Below, piece by piece: positions 53,164 to 63,372 of a DNA stretch of 64,000 nt (within the stretch, counting starts at the first letter, position 1; each line of letters begins with the position of its first letter). The position numbers and the translations under genes are program-made. This DNA is from Methanoculleus bourgensis MS2. GTDB taxonomy: Archaea; Halobacteriota; Methanomicrobia; Methanomicrobiales; Methanoculleaceae. The stretch spans positions 1,426,001-1,490,000 of the forward strand of contig NC_018227.2 in assembly GCF_000304355.2 (NCBI RefSeq), read 5' to 3'. The notes below the pieces were generated by a model. It did no database searches. It worked only from the letters and a program-made list of their open reading frames with translations, and was not told the DNA's origin.

Positions 53164-54053
53164 ACATTCCGCTCCAGACAGACCACCCGGCTCACCGGGC
53201 TCTCGTCTTTTATGAAATAATCGCAGTGATCCGCAATCTTCGCGGCAAAGGCCCGAACGTCACGGTGTTCTGGCATCTGGTCCCTTTGCAGTCGATTTCT
53301 ACTGTATCCCAGGTACATATAACCCTTTACTTCCACGAAGCGGGCTCCGGAGTCCTGGTAGATCGCCGCATACCGCTCGGGCGCAAAGTCGTTGTAGCCA
53401 CGCACCACCGTGGTGCGGATGGCCGACCGGCGGCCGGCAAGTCCGGCGAGGCTCTCCTGCACCAGATCCCAGTAATCCTCCCTCGGCCGGCAGAGGCCGA
53501 GGTAGGTCTCCCGGTCGGGTGCGTCCAGGGAGACGTAGACCTGGTAGGGCCGGCACCGGGCGAGGACGTCGGGCCGGGTTCCGTTTGAGACCAGGAACGT
53601 CGTATACCCTTCAGCATTGAGGCCGTCGATCAGTTCCGGGAGGTGCGAGTAACAGGTTGGCTCCCCGGAGAGCGATATCGCGACCATCGTGGGACGGAGA
53701 GCCTCAGCGAACCGTTCCGGCGTGACGTAGGGCGAGACCTTGTAGCCTGAGAGCGCCCTCTTCTGGAGACGCCTGAGGTTTCCTATGATCTCAGCCGGGG
53801 GGCACTCCTCTTCTTCCACTACCTCGTGCTCGAACGACCGCCAGCAGAAGAGGCACTGCTGGTTGCACCGGAGGGTCGGGGTCATCTGGACGCAGCGGTG
53901 ACTCTCGATCCCGTAGAACTGCGCCTTGTAGCACATCTCCCCGCCCCTGAGCGCCCGCTTGTTCCACATGCAGGGTTTGACGGCCGCCGACGAGGAGGGG
54001 CTAACGAACTGGTAGCCCTGCCTCCGGAGGGCCTTACATGCTTCTGAGTGCAT
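53160..54053 (-). CDS. taw1: tRNA 4-demethylwyosine synthase Taw1 (TYW1)
   Basis: A 297-residue radical-SAM enzyme that builds the tricyclic wyosine base at G37 of tRNA-Phe from N1-methylguanosine and pyruvate. The radical SAM cluster motif is CNQQCLFCW, and the second-cluster cysteines include those in SAAVKPCMW and [19 protein letters not shown] is another family mark. ATG 54053 gives the usual [17 protein letters not shown] start and lies 20 bases inside the ArgRS gene. Confidence 0.94.
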   Translation of the reverse strand: MHSEACKALRRQGYQFVSPSSSAAVKPCMWNKRALRGGEMCYKAQFYGIESHRCVQMTPTLRCNQQCLFCWRSFEHEVVEEEECPPAEIIGNLRRLQKRALSGYKVSPYVTPERFAEALRPTMVAISLSGEPTCYSHLPELIDGLNAEGYTTFLVSNGTRPDVLARCRPYQVYVSLDAPDRETYLGLCRPREDYWDLVQESLAGLAGRRSAIRTTVVRGYNDFAPERYAAIYQDSGARFVEVKGYMYLGYSRNRLQRDQMPEHRDVRAFAAKIADHCDYFIKDESPVSRVVCLERNV

Positions 54054-55698
54054 CGATTCCGAGCGTCTCCAGAGACTCCTGTAAGGTGTTCCTGACCGCA
54101 TCCACGAGCGCGAGGCGGCTGTTCCTGGTCTCGCCCTCACTCTTCAGCACCGGGTCGTAGTGGTAGAAGGCGTTGAAGAGGTCGGCGAGCTCGCGGGCGA
54201 AAGCGGCGAGGTGGTGCGGGCGGAGTTCCGCCACGGTCTGCTCGATGACGACGGGGAACTTCGCGAGGTGCCGGACGAGCGCGACCTCGTGTTCGGTCTC
54301 GTAGTGATATGCCCGCTCGAACTCCCCGGCCTTCTCAAGGATGCTGCAGGCGCGGGCGTGGGCATACTGGATGTAGGGGCCGCTCTGCCGCTCGAAGTTC
54401 AGCGCCTCCTTCCAGTCAAAGACCGTGCTCTTCTCGGGGGAGACCCTCACGATGTCGTAGCGGATGGCAGCGATGGCGACCGACTCTGCAATGGCGCGCC
54501 GCTCCTCCTCCGGGAGCTCGGGGCGCCGGACGGTCACCTCCTCAAACGCCTTTGCGGTCACCTCCTCGACCAGGTCGTCGGCGGAGACGAACTTGCCCGC
54601 CCGGGTGCTCATGGAACCCTCGGGGAGGGAGACAAACTCAAAGTAGACGATCTCTGGCGGCTGCTCACCGAGGAGTTCGAGAGTGGCCTGAAGCTGGGCG
54701 CCGATCAGTTTGTGGTCAGCCCCGAGCACGTCGATCATCCGGTCGGCATTGCGCCCCTTCCAGGTATGGTAGGCGAGATCCCGGGTGCTGTAGACCGATG
54801 TGCCGTCGCTCCGCCGGAGGATGTACTTCTTCTCAAAACCCTGCTCCGAGAGGTCGACCCAGAGGGTCTCGTCCTCGTGGGCCTGCGGCAGTCGCCTGAC
54901 CTGTTCAATGACCCGGTCCACGTCCCCGATCCTGACAAAATCGCTCTCCCAGACGAACCGGTCATGGTGGGCGTTTAAGGCTGCGAGAGTCGCCTTGATC
55001 CCCTCCACACAGAGGGAGACGGCCGCCCGGAACTTGCCGGCGGTCTCGGGGTCGCCGCGCTCCACCTCCTGCATGAGAAGATCGATCTCCTCGGTGATAT
55101 CCGGGTTCTCCCGGATCTCCCGGTTCGCCGCGACATAGACCCGCGCGACGTAGTGATCTTCCTTCTCGCCCTCCTCACGGGCGATGCCGAGGTGATCGAG
55201 TCCCCAGGCGACGATGGCAACCTGGCGGCCCATATCGTTTAGGTAATACTGAACTTCAAGAGGATACCCGGCCTTCCGGAACGCCCGGGCAAGGGAGTCG
55301 CCGATGACGGTGTTTCGGATGTGGCCGACGTGGAGAGGGCCGTTTGGGTTCGCGCTGGTGTGCTCGAGTACCACCCGCTCTGAGCGGCGGGGGAGCTTCC
55401 CGTAGCCGGGCTCGAGTGCTTCCCTGACCGCCTCAGCGAGGAGCGAGGGGCCGAACCTGAAGTTGACGTAGGGGCCTGCCGCCTCGACCTGGATGTCGCC
55501 GAGGTCAGGGTCGGCCGCGAGCGTCCCTGCGATATCGCCGGCGATCTTTGCCGGGGCTCTCTTCTGCTTCTTTGCAAGTTTAAACGCTACCGTCGAGGCG
55601 AGATCAGCGTGATCCCCCCCCGTCGTGAGGAGGACATCCTCTTCACCGGTGCATGCCCGGAGCATGCGCTCAATCTGGTGGTATTTCTCCTGAAACAT
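54034..55698 (-). CDS. argS: arginyl-tRNA synthetase
   Basis: A 554-residue class I synthetase. The HIGH motif is NPNGPLHVGHIRN and the KMSK position is occupied by SMSTRAG, as is usual for ArgRS. The N-terminal Add-1 domain (about 1-105) and the C-terminal DALR anticodon domain (about 440-554, YAHARACSILEKA) are both present. Its start shares a base with the aRF1 stop (TGATG). Confidence 0.96.
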   Translation of the reverse strand: MFQEKYHQIERMLRACTGEEDVLLTTGGDHADLASTVAFKLAKKQKRAPAKIAGDIAGTLAADPDLGDIQVEAAGPYVNFRFGPSLLAEAVREALEPGYGKLPRRSERVVLEHTSANPNGPLHVGHIRNTVIGDSLARAFRKAGYPLEVQYYLNDMGRQVAIVAWGLDHLGIAREEGEKEDHYVARVYVAANREIRENPDITEEIDLLMQEVERGDPETAGKFRAAVSLCVEGIKATLAALNAHHDRFVWESDFVRIGDVDRVIEQVRRLPQAHEDETLWVDLSEQGFEKKYILRRSDGTSVYSTRDLAYHTWKGRNADRMIDVLGADHKLIGAQLQATLELLGEQPPEIVYFEFVSLPEGSMSTRAGKFVSADDLVEEVTAKAFEEVTVRRPELPEEERRAIAESVAIAAIRYDIVRVSPEKSTVFDWKEALNFERQSGPYIQYAHARACSILEKAGEFERAYHYETEHEVALVRHLAKFPVVIEQTVAELRPHHLAAFARELADLFNAFYHYDPVLKSEGETRNSRLALVDAVRNTLQESLETLGIDALRSM

Positions 55699-56969
55699 CA
55701 GTATCCGGTCCTGTAACGAAGGATTGCTGCGATCCCGCCGAACGCGTTGTAGAGCATCGAGCCTTCCTCGAAGTCGTCTGAGATGATCTTGACCGTCGTG
55801 CTGCTCTGGTCCGCAAGCGCGGTCAGTTCGTCGATGATATCGGCCTCTTCAGCCACGTAGAGCGACGCCCCGTCGTTTGGACAGGTGCCGAAGTCGAGGT
55901 CCCTGATGTGCTTGCCCGGCTCGATGATGATCGTCCTCTCCTCGGTGTAGTCATCGGTCGGGCAGGCGAGTCTCAGCCTGGCCCTCCGGAGTTTCTCAGA
56001 GAGGATGAGGGTATCGACGGCGCCGATCTCCAGGTTCTTCCGGACGCTCTCCTCACCATAGGAGGCCGCACCGTCATCCTTGACCAGTTCCTGGAGGAAC
56101 CGGTTCATCACGTTCTTCTCCTTGATGATATCAAGGTCTTTGAGGGCATCCGCCGCATTTTCGACGAGCTCGGCAAGCCCGGTCTCGTTCGTATAGGCGA
56201 CGTCGAAGAGCCCGATGATCCGCTTCTGGAGTTCGTGGTGGAGGTAGGCGCCTGCCTCGAACTCCTCCTTGGTCGGGGTCGGGCCGCCGATCAGCACGCC
56301 CTTGAACCGTTCGAAGAAGTCCTTCTCTGCAAGGAAGATGTCGCTCGCCCGGTCGCCGACCTTCTTGTAGAATTCGTTGATGGCAATCAACCGCAGTCGC
56401 TGGAAACGGACGCTTGACTGACCACCTTTTCGCTGCTTGCCGGGGACCATCGAGGTGACGCCGCTGATAGGTTCGATCCGGTTGCCGCGCAGGAAACCGA
56501 TGTAGGCCTCCCTTCGATCGATGACGATCAGCCCGTAGACCTCCTTCTCACCGAGCATCTCCTGCAGGGGCTCGAGCTCGAAGGTCGAGCTGCACCGGTA
56601 GATATAGGTGTTGAGCGGCTCGGGAGGTTCGATGATCTCGCACTCGAGACTGGTGCGGTCGCCGCCGGCGTTGATCGTGCCGCAGAAGACCGCCATGCCG
56701 TTCTCCGGCGGGCGCTTATAGTATTTGAGGCGGGCGAGGATTGAGGATATGGCACTCTGGACGTTCGTCCGGGTCTGTTTGCTCTTGATGTTGGCACACT
56801 GCCCAAACTCGTCACGGAGCTGGGCGGTAACGTCGTATATCTGCTTATCAGGGGGTATATAGAGTGTGATCAGCTCGGTACCGCTCCCTTCTTTCTCCGC
56901 AAGCCTCTCAAGCATCTTTTTAAATTCGTAGCGCTTTCGCGCGGTATCCATCTCTTGCGTCTCTTCCAT
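55698..56969 (-). CDS. prf1: peptide chain release factor aRF1
   Basis: A 423-residue release factor. NIKS (residues 60-63) reads stop codons, GGQ (182-184 in RKGGQSSVRF) triggers peptide release, and the third domain that binds ABCE1 or aEF1alpha covers about 280-423. The ATG at 56969 is chosen because the family begins shortly before the RKRYEFKKMLERL helix. It heads the aRF1-argS-taw1-sepS set of translation genes. Confidence 0.96.
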   Translation of the reverse strand: MEETQEMDTARKRYEFKKMLERLAEKEGSGTELITLYIPPDKQIYDVTAQLRDEFGQCANIKSKQTRTNVQSAISSILARLKYYKRPPENGMAVFCGTINAGGDRTSLECEIIEPPEPLNTYIYRCSSTFELEPLQEMLGEKEVYGLIVIDRREAYIGFLRGNRIEPISGVTSMVPGKQRKGGQSSVRFQRLRLIAINEFYKKVGDRASDIFLAEKDFFERFKGVLIGGPTPTKEEFEAGAYLHHELQKRIIGLFDVAYTNETGLAELVENAADALKDLDIIKEKNVMNRFLQELVKDDGAASYGEESVRKNLEIGAVDTLILSEKLRRARLRLACPTDDYTEERTIIIEPGKHIRDLDFGTCPNDGASLYVAEEADIIDELTALADQSSTTVKIISDDFEEGSMLYNAFGGIAAILRYRTGY

Positions 56970-57104
56970 TTGAACGTTCACCAAGCCAGCTGAATGATAT
57001 TCATGTATCGGAGCTACTATGTGTTTCTCCGGAGAGGGCATAAATCTGCGCACATTCGCCGATCTCCCCCGCCCCCGCTCCGGGCCGGGCGCCCCGCGCC
57101 CCCC

Positions 57105-57599
57105 TCACTGCAGGCAGCGGCAGATGAGGCAGATCGTCTTTGCATCGACGATCCTTTCGTCAGCGATCATCGCTGCAAGGTCCGCAACCGGGACGCGGAC
57201 GACCTCAATAACCTCGTCGTCGTCCATGCAGTAGTCGGAGCATGGCGAGAGCCCCCGGGCGAGATAGAGCCAGATCCGCTCGTCGGTGTAGCCGGGGGAT
57301 GAGTAGATCCAGCCCTTCGGGACGAAGGTCTCCGCCCTCATCCCGGTCTCCTCGATCAGCTCCCGGTAGGCGGTCTCGTGCGGCTCCTCCCCCTCGTCGA
57401 TGGTTCCCGCCGGTGCTTCGAGGATGTAGTCGTCGATGGCGAACCGGTACTGCCTGATGAGGTAGCAGTCATCCCCCTCGACCGGGAGGATGGCGACCGC
57501 CCCGCCGGGGTGGACGACCACCCGCTCCTTCTTCTTCCCGTCAGGGAGGGTAATCTCCGTCTTCTCGACGGTAAGCCTTCCGGCGCTGCAGATCTCCAT
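57105..57599 (-). CDS. NUDIX hydrolase (ADP-ribose pyrophosphatase type)
   Basis: A 164-residue NUDIX protein. The Nudix box is intact: GTIDEGEEPHETAYRELIEE, followed by TGM. EAPAGTIDEGE and the preceding YRFAIDDYILE match ADP-ribose pyrophosphatases. ATG 57599 lies only 2 bases after the QueC stop on the same strand, so it is the fourth gene of the archaeosine operon in transcription order, although it need not act in that pathway. Confidence 0.92.
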   Translation of the reverse strand: MEICSAGRLTVEKTEITLPDGKKKERVVVHPGGAVAILPVEGDDCYLIRQYRFAIDDYILEAPAGTIDEGEEPHETAYRELIEETGMRAETFVPKGWIYSSPGYTDERIWLYLARGLSPCSDYCMDDDEVIEVVRVPVADLAAMIADERIVDAKTICLICRCLQ

Positions 57600-57601
57600 G
57601 A

Positions 57602-58267
57602 TTATTCCTCGTACTCGATCGGGTCGGGCACCCCTATCGCGCGGAACGCCTCTCGGCGGTAGTGGCAGGAGGAGCAGACCCCGCACGCCCGGTCGTTGTT
57701 CTGGTAACATGACCAGGTCTCCCTGTAGGGGACACCGAGCGCAAGCCCTACCTTGAGGATTTCAGCCTTTGTCATCCTGACAAAGGGTGTCATGAGGGTG
57801 ATCCGGGGATCTGCCGCCGTGCCGAGGTCGACCACCCGCTGGAAGGCTTCGATGAACTCGGGCCGGCAGTCGGGATATCCGGGGTAGTCCCCGGTCTGGA
57901 CACCGATGAAGACCGCCTCCGCCCGGCGGGCTTCCGCAAGGCTGGTCGCGATGGCAAGCAGGTTTGCGTTCCGGAACGGGACGTAGGTGCTCGGTACCGC
58001 TTCCTGCTCGCCGGCATACTCCTCGATTGGGATCGCGGTATCAGTCAGGCTCGATGCCCCGATCTTCTTGAAGTGCTCAAGGCTGATCTCGACGAAATCC
58101 ACGGCATCAAGCATCCGGGCGATGGTCCGGGCGCACGTCCGCTCCTTCGCCTCAGTTCGCTGGCCGTAGGTGAAGTGAAGCGCGATGATGTCATAGCCCA
58201 TATCCTTTGCGACGTAGGCGAGCGTGGATGAGTCCATACCGCCCGAGAGGAGACAGACCGCTCTCAA
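57602..58267 (-). CDS. queC: 7-cyano-7-deazaguanine synthase QueC
   Basis: A 221-residue ATP-dependent enzyme making preQ0, the base inserted into archaeal tRNA before archaeosine. The PP-loop is LLSGGMDSST and the zinc site is formed by Cys residues in the WSCYQNNDRACGVCSSC region. The only possible start is TTG 58267, right after the QueE stop, since the codon before it is that stop in frame. It lies in the queD-queE-queC order. Confidence 0.95.
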   Translation of the reverse strand: MRAVCLLSGGMDSSTLAYVAKDMGYDIIALHFTYGQRTEAKERTCARTIARMLDAVDFVEISLEHFKKIGASSLTDTAIPIEEYAGEQEAVPSTYVPFRNANLLAIATSLAEARRAEAVFIGVQTGDYPGYPDCRPEFIEAFQRVVDLGTAADPRITLMTPFVRMTKAEILKVGLALGVPYRETWSCYQNNDRACGVCSSCHYRREAFRAIGVPDPIEYEE

Positions 58268-58876
58268 TCATTTCACCCCCAGGATCTTGTGGAGTTGTAC
58301 CTGGAACCTCACCGGGAGATCCTCCTCGACGATATACTCCGCGATGGCGCGGTAGTCGGCCCCCTCCACCGGCGATATGAAGACCTCACCCTGGATCTCG
58401 TAGTGGGCCATCACTGCCCGGGCGTAGAGAAGGTCGTTTTCGTCCGCAACCACGAACTTGACCGAGTCGCGGGGCGTGATGTGACGGAGGAGCGCCAAGT
58501 TACTCTTCTCCCCCGACGAGGGGCACTTGACATCCATGCAGATGGAGGCGTAGGCCTGCATCTCCCGGAAATCCAGGGTGCCGTTCGTCTCTATCTCGAC
58601 ATTGTAGCCGTGAATGTCAAACTTCCTGAGGAGTTCGAGGACCTCCTCCGCCCAGAGGAGCGGCTCCCCGCCGGTGATGCAGATGTGTTTTCCGTTCTGC
58701 AGCCAGATCAGGTCGAGGATCTGCGCAACACTCATCTCCTTCCCGCCCTTCCGGGCGTAGGGGGTATCGCACCAGGCGCACCTGAGGTTGCAGCCTGCGA
58801 GCCTGATGAAGGTGCAGGGCCGGCCCTGGTTCTTCCCCTCGCCCTGGAGACTCCGGAATATCTCACTGACGATCAT
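58268..58876 (-). CDS. queE: 7-carboxy-7-deazaguanine synthase QueE
   Basis: A 202-residue radical-SAM enzyme that forms the deazaguanine ring. The cluster motif is CNLRCAWCDT, and GGEPLL supports SAM binding. The N-terminal SEIFRSLQGEGKNQGRPC is the family norm. ATG 58876 overlaps queD by 14 bases; the longer frame lies in queD. Confidence 0.95.
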   Translation of the reverse strand: MIVSEIFRSLQGEGKNQGRPCTFIRLAGCNLRCAWCDTPYARKGGKEMSVAQILDLIWLQNGKHICITGGEPLLWAEEVLELLRKFDIHGYNVEIETNGTLDFREMQAYASICMDVKCPSSGEKSNLALLRHITPRDSVKFVVADENDLLYARAVMAHYEIQGEVFISPVEGADYRAIAEYIVEEDLPVRFQVQLHKILGVK

Positions 58877-59276
58877 ATGTGCGCTCTGCGTAACAGGACG
58901 TCGACTCCCAGACCCGGATCTTTGCCACGCGGGCATCGAGCCCCTGCCGCGCCGCTTCGGCGTTGATCATATCGGCAATCAGCGCGGCGATGAGTTCGCT
59001 TGTCGGGTCGCCGGGTGTGGTGACGACCGGGTGGAACGCCTCGATGCTCGCCGCCATGGGGTCGTCGGCGTTGAGGATCACCTGGTGGTCGAACCGCCCG
59101 ACGACCTCCTTTATACAGTTGTAGTCAAGGACGATCCCGGTACGCTCGTCAGACGTCCCCTCGATCCAGACCTCCACCCGCCACTGGTGGCCGTGCAGCC
59201 GGAAACACTTTCCCCGATAGTGGATCAGGCGATGGGTCGCCTCGAAAAAAACCTCCTTGTATATCCGGGTTATCAT
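58863..59276 (-). CDS. queD: 6-carboxytetrahydropterin synthase QueD
   Basis: A 137-residue member of the PTPS family. Zinc ligands are His in ATHRL and the LHGHQW pair; the catalytic Cys is in RGKCFRLHGH; the acidic catalytic residue lies in VWESTSCYAE. It makes the pterin feeding QueE and QueC. TATA-like ataatattatatc (59297-59311) lies about 25 bases before the ATG, so the archaeosine operon starts here and is leaderless. Confidence 0.94.
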   Translation of the reverse strand: MITRIYKEVFFEATHRLIHYRGKCFRLHGHQWRVEVWIEGTSDERTGIVLDYNCIKEVVGRFDHQVILNADDPMAASIEAFHPVVTTPGDPTSELIAALIADMINAEAARQGLDARVAKIRVWESTSCYAERTYDRQ

Positions 59277-59364
59277 CCATGAAGGTTGCCCGTCTGGATA
59301 TAATATTATATCATCTCCCGATCAAATACCTAGAGCGAAAGATCGGCGCGCAAGCGGGTTCCAC

Positions 59365-59400
59365 AATATATAAATCTGTAACGCGCGTTGTTTTATAGCA
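59365..59400 (+). promoter_or_regulatory. promoters of the S12-S7-EF2 operon
   Basis: A strong TATA box AATATATAAA (59365-59374) and a second one ttttatagc (59391-59399) lie before the S12 ATG at 59450, giving a leader of about 30-55 bases. They face away from the queD promoter 60 bases to the left. Confidence 0.6.
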
Positions 59401-59449
59401 CACCAGGAGTTGCTCCTATCCACAAATTCAATTGATACGAGGGTATTCG

Positions 59450-59878
59450 ATGGGAAATGGTAAATTTGCAGCCAGAAAACAGAAGCGCGACGCTAAGGGA
59501 CGCAGGTGGCGTGACCCTGTCTACGCCAGGCGCCAGCTCGGGCTTGATGTAAAATCCGACCCCCTTGAGGGAGCACCGCAGGCACGCGGGATTGTTCTTG
59601 AGAAGGTGGGTGTTGAAGCAAAGCAGCCGAACTCTGCGATCCGTAAGTGTGTCCGGGTTCAGCTGATCAAGAACGGCCGTCAGGTGACCGCGTTCGCCGT
59701 GGGCGACGGTGCCATCAACTTCATCGACGAACACGACGAGGTCGAGATTGAGGGGATCGGCGGCAGACTGGGCCGGTCGATGGGTGATATCCCCGGCGTC
59801 CGGTTTGTTGTAACCAAGGTAAACAACGTCAGTCTCAACGAGATGGTCATCGGGCGGAAGGAGAAGCCGCGGAGGTGA
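59450..59878 (+). CDS. rps12: 30S ribosomal protein S12
   Basis: A 142-residue ribosomal protein of the decoding centre. Marks are [40 protein letters not shown], and the C-terminal [21 protein letters not shown] 59450 is the normal archaeal start. It is followed after 5 bases by S7. Confidence 0.96.
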   Translation: MGNGKFAARKQKRDAKGRRWRDPVYARRQLGLDVKSDPLEGAPQARGIVLEKVGVEAKQPNSAIRKCVRVQLIKNGRQVTAFAVGDGAINFIDEHDEVEIEGIGGRLGRSMGDIPGVRFVVTKVNNVSLNEMVIGRKEKPRR

Positions 59879-59883
59879 GGAGA

Positions 59884-60483
59884 ATGACAGAAGCAGAAGT
59901 AGTAGAGGCAGAAACCGGGAACCAGAAACTCCTCTTCAACCGCTGGGACATGAGCGAGGTAGAGATCCGGGACCCGAGCCTTGTCCGGTATGTGAACCTG
60001 CACGCGATGATCGTGCCGCACTCCTGCGGCAAGCTTGCCGGCCAGCAGTTCAATAAGAGCAACATGCTGATCGTCGAACGCCTGATCAACAAACTGATGC
60101 AGACCGAGAGGAATACCGGCAAGAAGGAGCTCGCTATCCGCATCGTCAAGGACGCGTTTGAGATCATCAACAAAAAGACCGGGAAGAACCCGATCCAGGT
60201 GCTGGTGGACGCTGTTGAGAACACCGGCCCCCGCGAGGAGACCGTCCGGCTGAAGTATGGTGGTATCAACGTCCCGAAGTCGGTCGATACCGCGCCCCAG
60301 CGTCGTGTCGACATCGCCCTGCGGTTCATCACCGACGGTGTTTTACAGGCGAGCCACAAGAAGAAGAAGAGCGTGAGCGAGGCACTCGCCGAAGAGCTGA
60401 TCGCAGCCGCCAACGGAGATACCCGCTCCTACGCCGTCTCGAAGAAAGAAGAGAGAGAACGTATCGCAAAGGCTGCCCGTTAA
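59884..60483 (+). CDS. rps7: 30S ribosomal protein S7
   Basis: A 199-residue ribosomal protein. The archaeal N-terminal extension ([14 protein letters not shown]) precedes [47 protein letters not shown] and [13 protein letters not shown] are core marks. The start is ATG 59884, with GGTGAGGAG directly upstream; GTG 59875 is in frame but is part of that ribosome site. Confidence 0.96.
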   Translation: MTEAEVVEAETGNQKLLFNRWDMSEVEIRDPSLVRYVNLHAMIVPHSCGKLAGQQFNKSNMLIVERLINKLMQTERNTGKKELAIRIVKDAFEIINKKTGKNPIQVLVDAVENTGPREETVRLKYGGINVPKSVDTAPQRRVDIALRFITDGVLQASHKKKKSVSEALAEELIAAANGDTRSYAVSKKEERERIAKAAR

Positions 60484-60493
60484 TACTCCCTTA

Positions 60494-60500
60494 TTTTTTT
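60494..60500 (+). terminator. T-run between rps7 and fusA
   Basis: Seven T in a row follow the S7 stop and precede the EF-2 start by only 8 bases. It may cause partial termination and thereby lower fusA read-through, or it may simply be a leader feature. Confidence 0.3.
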
Positions 60501-60508
60501 GGTGTTCT

Positions 60509-62701
60509 ATGACCAGACGAAAGAAGATGGTAGAGCGGGTGACGGACCTGATGGACAAGCCGGACCATATCCGGAACATCGGTATCGTCGCCCACATTGA
60601 TCACGGAAAGACAACCCTTTCAGACAACCTGCTCGCAGGGGCAGGCATGATCAGCGAGGAGCTCGCCGGCAGGCAGCTCTTCATGGACTCGGATGAGGAA
60701 GAACAGGCGCGCGGCATCACCATCGATGCAAGCAACGTCTCTATGGTCCACGAGTACGGTGGCGAGGAGTACCTGATCAACATGATCGATACACCCGGCC
60801 ACGTGGACTTCGGCGGTGACGTGACCCGTGCCATGCGTGCGGTGGACGGCGCTGTTGTCGTGGTGGACGCGGTCGAAGGCACCATGCCCCAGACGGAGAC
60901 GGTGCTTCGCCAGGCGCTCAAGGAGGGTGTCCGCCCGGTTCTCTTCATCAACAAGGTGGACCGGCTGATCAACGAGCTGAAGGTGGACGAGCAGGAGATG
61001 CAGATCCGCCTCGCAAGAGTGATCGACAAGGTCAACAAGTTGATCAAGGGCATGAACGAGAAGATGTACAACGCGGGCTGGAAACTGGATGCCGCGAAGG
61101 GCACGGTGTCCTTCGGTTCCGCGCTCTACAACTGGGCCGTCTCTGTCCCCTATATGAAGAAGAGCGGGGTCTCGTTCAAGGATGTCTTTGACAAGTGCAA
61201 CGCCGGCGACATGAAGTGGCTCGCGAAGTCGAGCCCCCTGCATGCCGTGCTCCTCGACATGGTGGTCAAGCACCTGCCTGACCCTCTCGATGCCCAGAAG
61301 CGGCGTGTCGGGATCATCTGGCACGGTGATAACGATGCCCCCGAGGGCAAGGCCATGCTCGCCTGCGACCCGAACGGGCCTATCTGCATGATGGTCACCG
61401 ACATATCGTTTGACCCGCACGCAGGCGAGGTCGCCACCGGACGAGTCTTCTCAGGAACACTCCGCCGGGGCACCGAGTGCTACATCATGGGCGCCGCCAA
61501 GCGCTCGAACCGTCTCGCACAGGTCGGAATCTTCATGGGTGCCGAGCGGATTGAGGTGGACGAACTGGCCGCCGGCAACATCGCCGCCGTCACGGGCTTA
61601 AAGGACGCTATCGTCGGTTCGACCGTCTCGACGCTCCAGGACATGACGCCCTTCGAGTCGCTGAAGCACTACTCCGAGCCGGTCATGACCGTCGCCGTCG
61701 AGGCGAAGAGCATGAAGGACCTCCCGAAACTCGTCGAGGTTCTCCGCCAGGTAGCAAAAGAAGACCCGACGGTCCAGGTCTCGATCAACGAGGAGACCGG
61801 CGAGCACCTGATCAGCGGTATGGGCGAGCTTCACCTCGAGATCATCACCGGCCGTATCAAGCGCGACAAGGGTGTCGAGATCATCACCTCCCCGCCGATC
61901 GTCGTCTACCGTGAGACGGTCACGGGCAGGGCGGGTCCGGTCGAAGGAAAGTCCCCGAACCGCCACAACCGGTTCTACATCGAACTTGAGCCGATGGACC
62001 CGGCGGTCGTAAAGCTGATCCAGGAAGGCGAGGTCTCGATGACCCAGCAGGCAGTGGAACGGCGTGATATCCTCATCGAAGCCGGTATGGATAAGGACGA
62101 GGCCAAGAACGTCAGGGCGATCGAGGGCACCAATATGTTCCTCGACATGACGAAGGGTATCCAGTACCTCAACGAGACGATGGAACTGGTCCTCGACGGC
62201 TGGCGCGAAGCGCTGCGCGGCGGTCCGCTCGCCGACGAACTGGTCCAGAACCTCAAGGTGCGGCTTGTGGATGTGAAACTCCACGAGGACGCTATCCACC
62301 GCGGTCCTGCCCAGGTCATCCCGGCGGTCAGGAGCGCCGTCAAGGCCGGTATTCTGATGGCCGGGGACTCGCTCCTTGAGCCTATCCAGAAGATCCAGAT
62401 CACGGTCCCGAGCGAGCAGATGGGCGCGGCGACCTCACAGATCCAGGGCCGGCGCGGTCAGGTCTTCGATATGCTGAGCGAAGGCGACACGATGACGATC
62501 GTCGGCAGGGCACCGGTCGCCGAACTCTTCGGGTTTGCCGGAGATGTCCGGTCCGCCACCGAGGGCCGCGCGATGTGGAGCACCGAGTTCGCCGGGTTCG
62601 AACTGGTTCCCTCCGGCATCGTGGATGATGTGGTCAGGAGTATCCGCCGGCGCAAGGGCTTGAAGGAACAGCTCCCGCGGCCGGAAGATTACCTGTCGTA
62701 A
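60509..62701 (+). CDS. fusA: translation elongation factor EF-2
   Basis: A 730-residue GTPase that drives translocation. The P-loop is [13 protein letters not shown], then [12 protein letters not shown] and NKVD; the distal domain carries the diphthamide site His in DAIHRGPAQ near residue 597, so the cell should have the diphthamide pathway. Length is that of archaeal EF-2. It ends the S12-S7-EF2 operon; the next gene is about 670 bases away. Confidence 0.97.
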   Translation: MTRRKKMVERVTDLMDKPDHIRNIGIVAHIDHGKTTLSDNLLAGAGMISEELAGRQLFMDSDEEEQARGITIDASNVSMVHEYGGEEYLINMIDTPGHVDFGGDVTRAMRAVDGAVVVVDAVEGTMPQTETVLRQALKEGVRPVLFINKVDRLINELKVDEQEMQIRLARVIDKVNKLIKGMNEKMYNAGWKLDAAKGTVSFGSALYNWAVSVPYMKKSGVSFKDVFDKCNAGDMKWLAKSSPLHAVLLDMVVKHLPDPLDAQKRRVGIIWHGDNDAPEGKAMLACDPNGPICMMVTDISFDPHAGEVATGRVFSGTLRRGTECYIMGAAKRSNRLAQVGIFMGAERIEVDELAAGNIAAVTGLKDAIVGSTVSTLQDMTPFESLKHYSEPVMTVAVEAKSMKDLPKLVEVLRQVAKEDPTVQVSINEETGEHLISGMGELHLEIITGRIKRDKGVEIITSPPIVVYRETVTGRAGPVEGKSPNRHNRFYIELEPMDPAVVKLIQEGEVSMTQQAVERRDILIEAGMDKDEAKNVRAIEGTNMFLDMTKGIQYLNETMELVLDGWREALRGGPLADELVQNLKVRLVDVKLHEDAIHRGPAQVIPAVRSAVKAGILMAGDSLLEPIQKIQITVPSEQMGAATSQIQGRRGQVFDMLSEGDTMTIVGRAPVAELFGFAGDVRSATEGRAMWSTEFAGFELVPSGIVDDVVRSIRRRKGLKEQLPRPEDYLS

Positions 62702-62721
62702 TTGTCTCATCGAATACCCTC

Positions 62722-62736
62722 AATTTTTCTTTTTCA
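62722..62736 (+). terminator. T-rich terminator after fusA
   Basis: The T-rich tract atttttcttttt follows the EF-2 stop by about 20 bases in a GC-rich setting and fits archaeal termination. Confidence 0.6.
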
Positions 62737-62929
62737 TTTGCGAGCGGATGTGTCCGGCGAAGGCTGCCGGATCGAATCATTAGTGAGATCTCCGGCCGTA
62801 AGAGGGAATTTCCTGCCTGAAGATCAGCATACCTCTGGTGTTCTTCTGCCGGTACGAAACCGACGATACGTGCGATGCCGATCAAGGCCGGCGCTGATGC
62901 GCAGAGGGTACGTTCGTCCATCGTTCGCC

Positions 62930-63322
62930 TCAGGGCGGGTTTTTCTGTGGTTTTTCCGGTTTTTTTGGACCGGATTGGGAACCCCAAAGAGAAAGCCCGC
63001 TGTGTGGCTCGCCGACGGGTATTTCACCTAAATTTCCACGAAGAGATCCCTGGTTTGGCGACCGGGAGCCTCCCCTGTTCTGTTCCGTTCCATCATGCCC
63101 CGGGTCTGGCTTGTGCGGAGAGGGGGAGACCCTCTTCCCCGCGGTGAAGAGCCACCACGTTCCACTGCTCCCCGGGGATAGGTCGCTGATCTTGAAGCAA
63201 CCGTTGTTTGGCACACTTATGACTCGTTCCATCTTTTTTGCACGGTTGTCGTCCTTGTAGCGCCTGAGGTCCGTGACCGGGTTGAACGTATCGCCGGAGG
63301 CGCTCACCGTACAGATGTTCAC
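62930..63322 (-). pseudogene. possible gene remnant
   Basis: From GTG 63322 the frame reads VNICTVSASGDTFNPVTDL, then SVPNNGCFKISDLSPG and SGTWWLFTAGKR, which has the composition of a real extracellular beta-rich protein (strand, Asp-Leu-Pro/Ser-Gly turn, aromatic strand). After about residue 70 it becomes Pro/Gly/Ser-rich and ends in KKPEKPQKNPP over T-rich sequence, which looks non-coding. It may be a truncated gene. The rest of 62737-63372 holds no clear feature. Confidence 0.3.
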
Positions 63323-63372
63323 CCTGACCGAATCATTGATGTGGCACGGGGGTATCTCACGGTCGGGATGGT

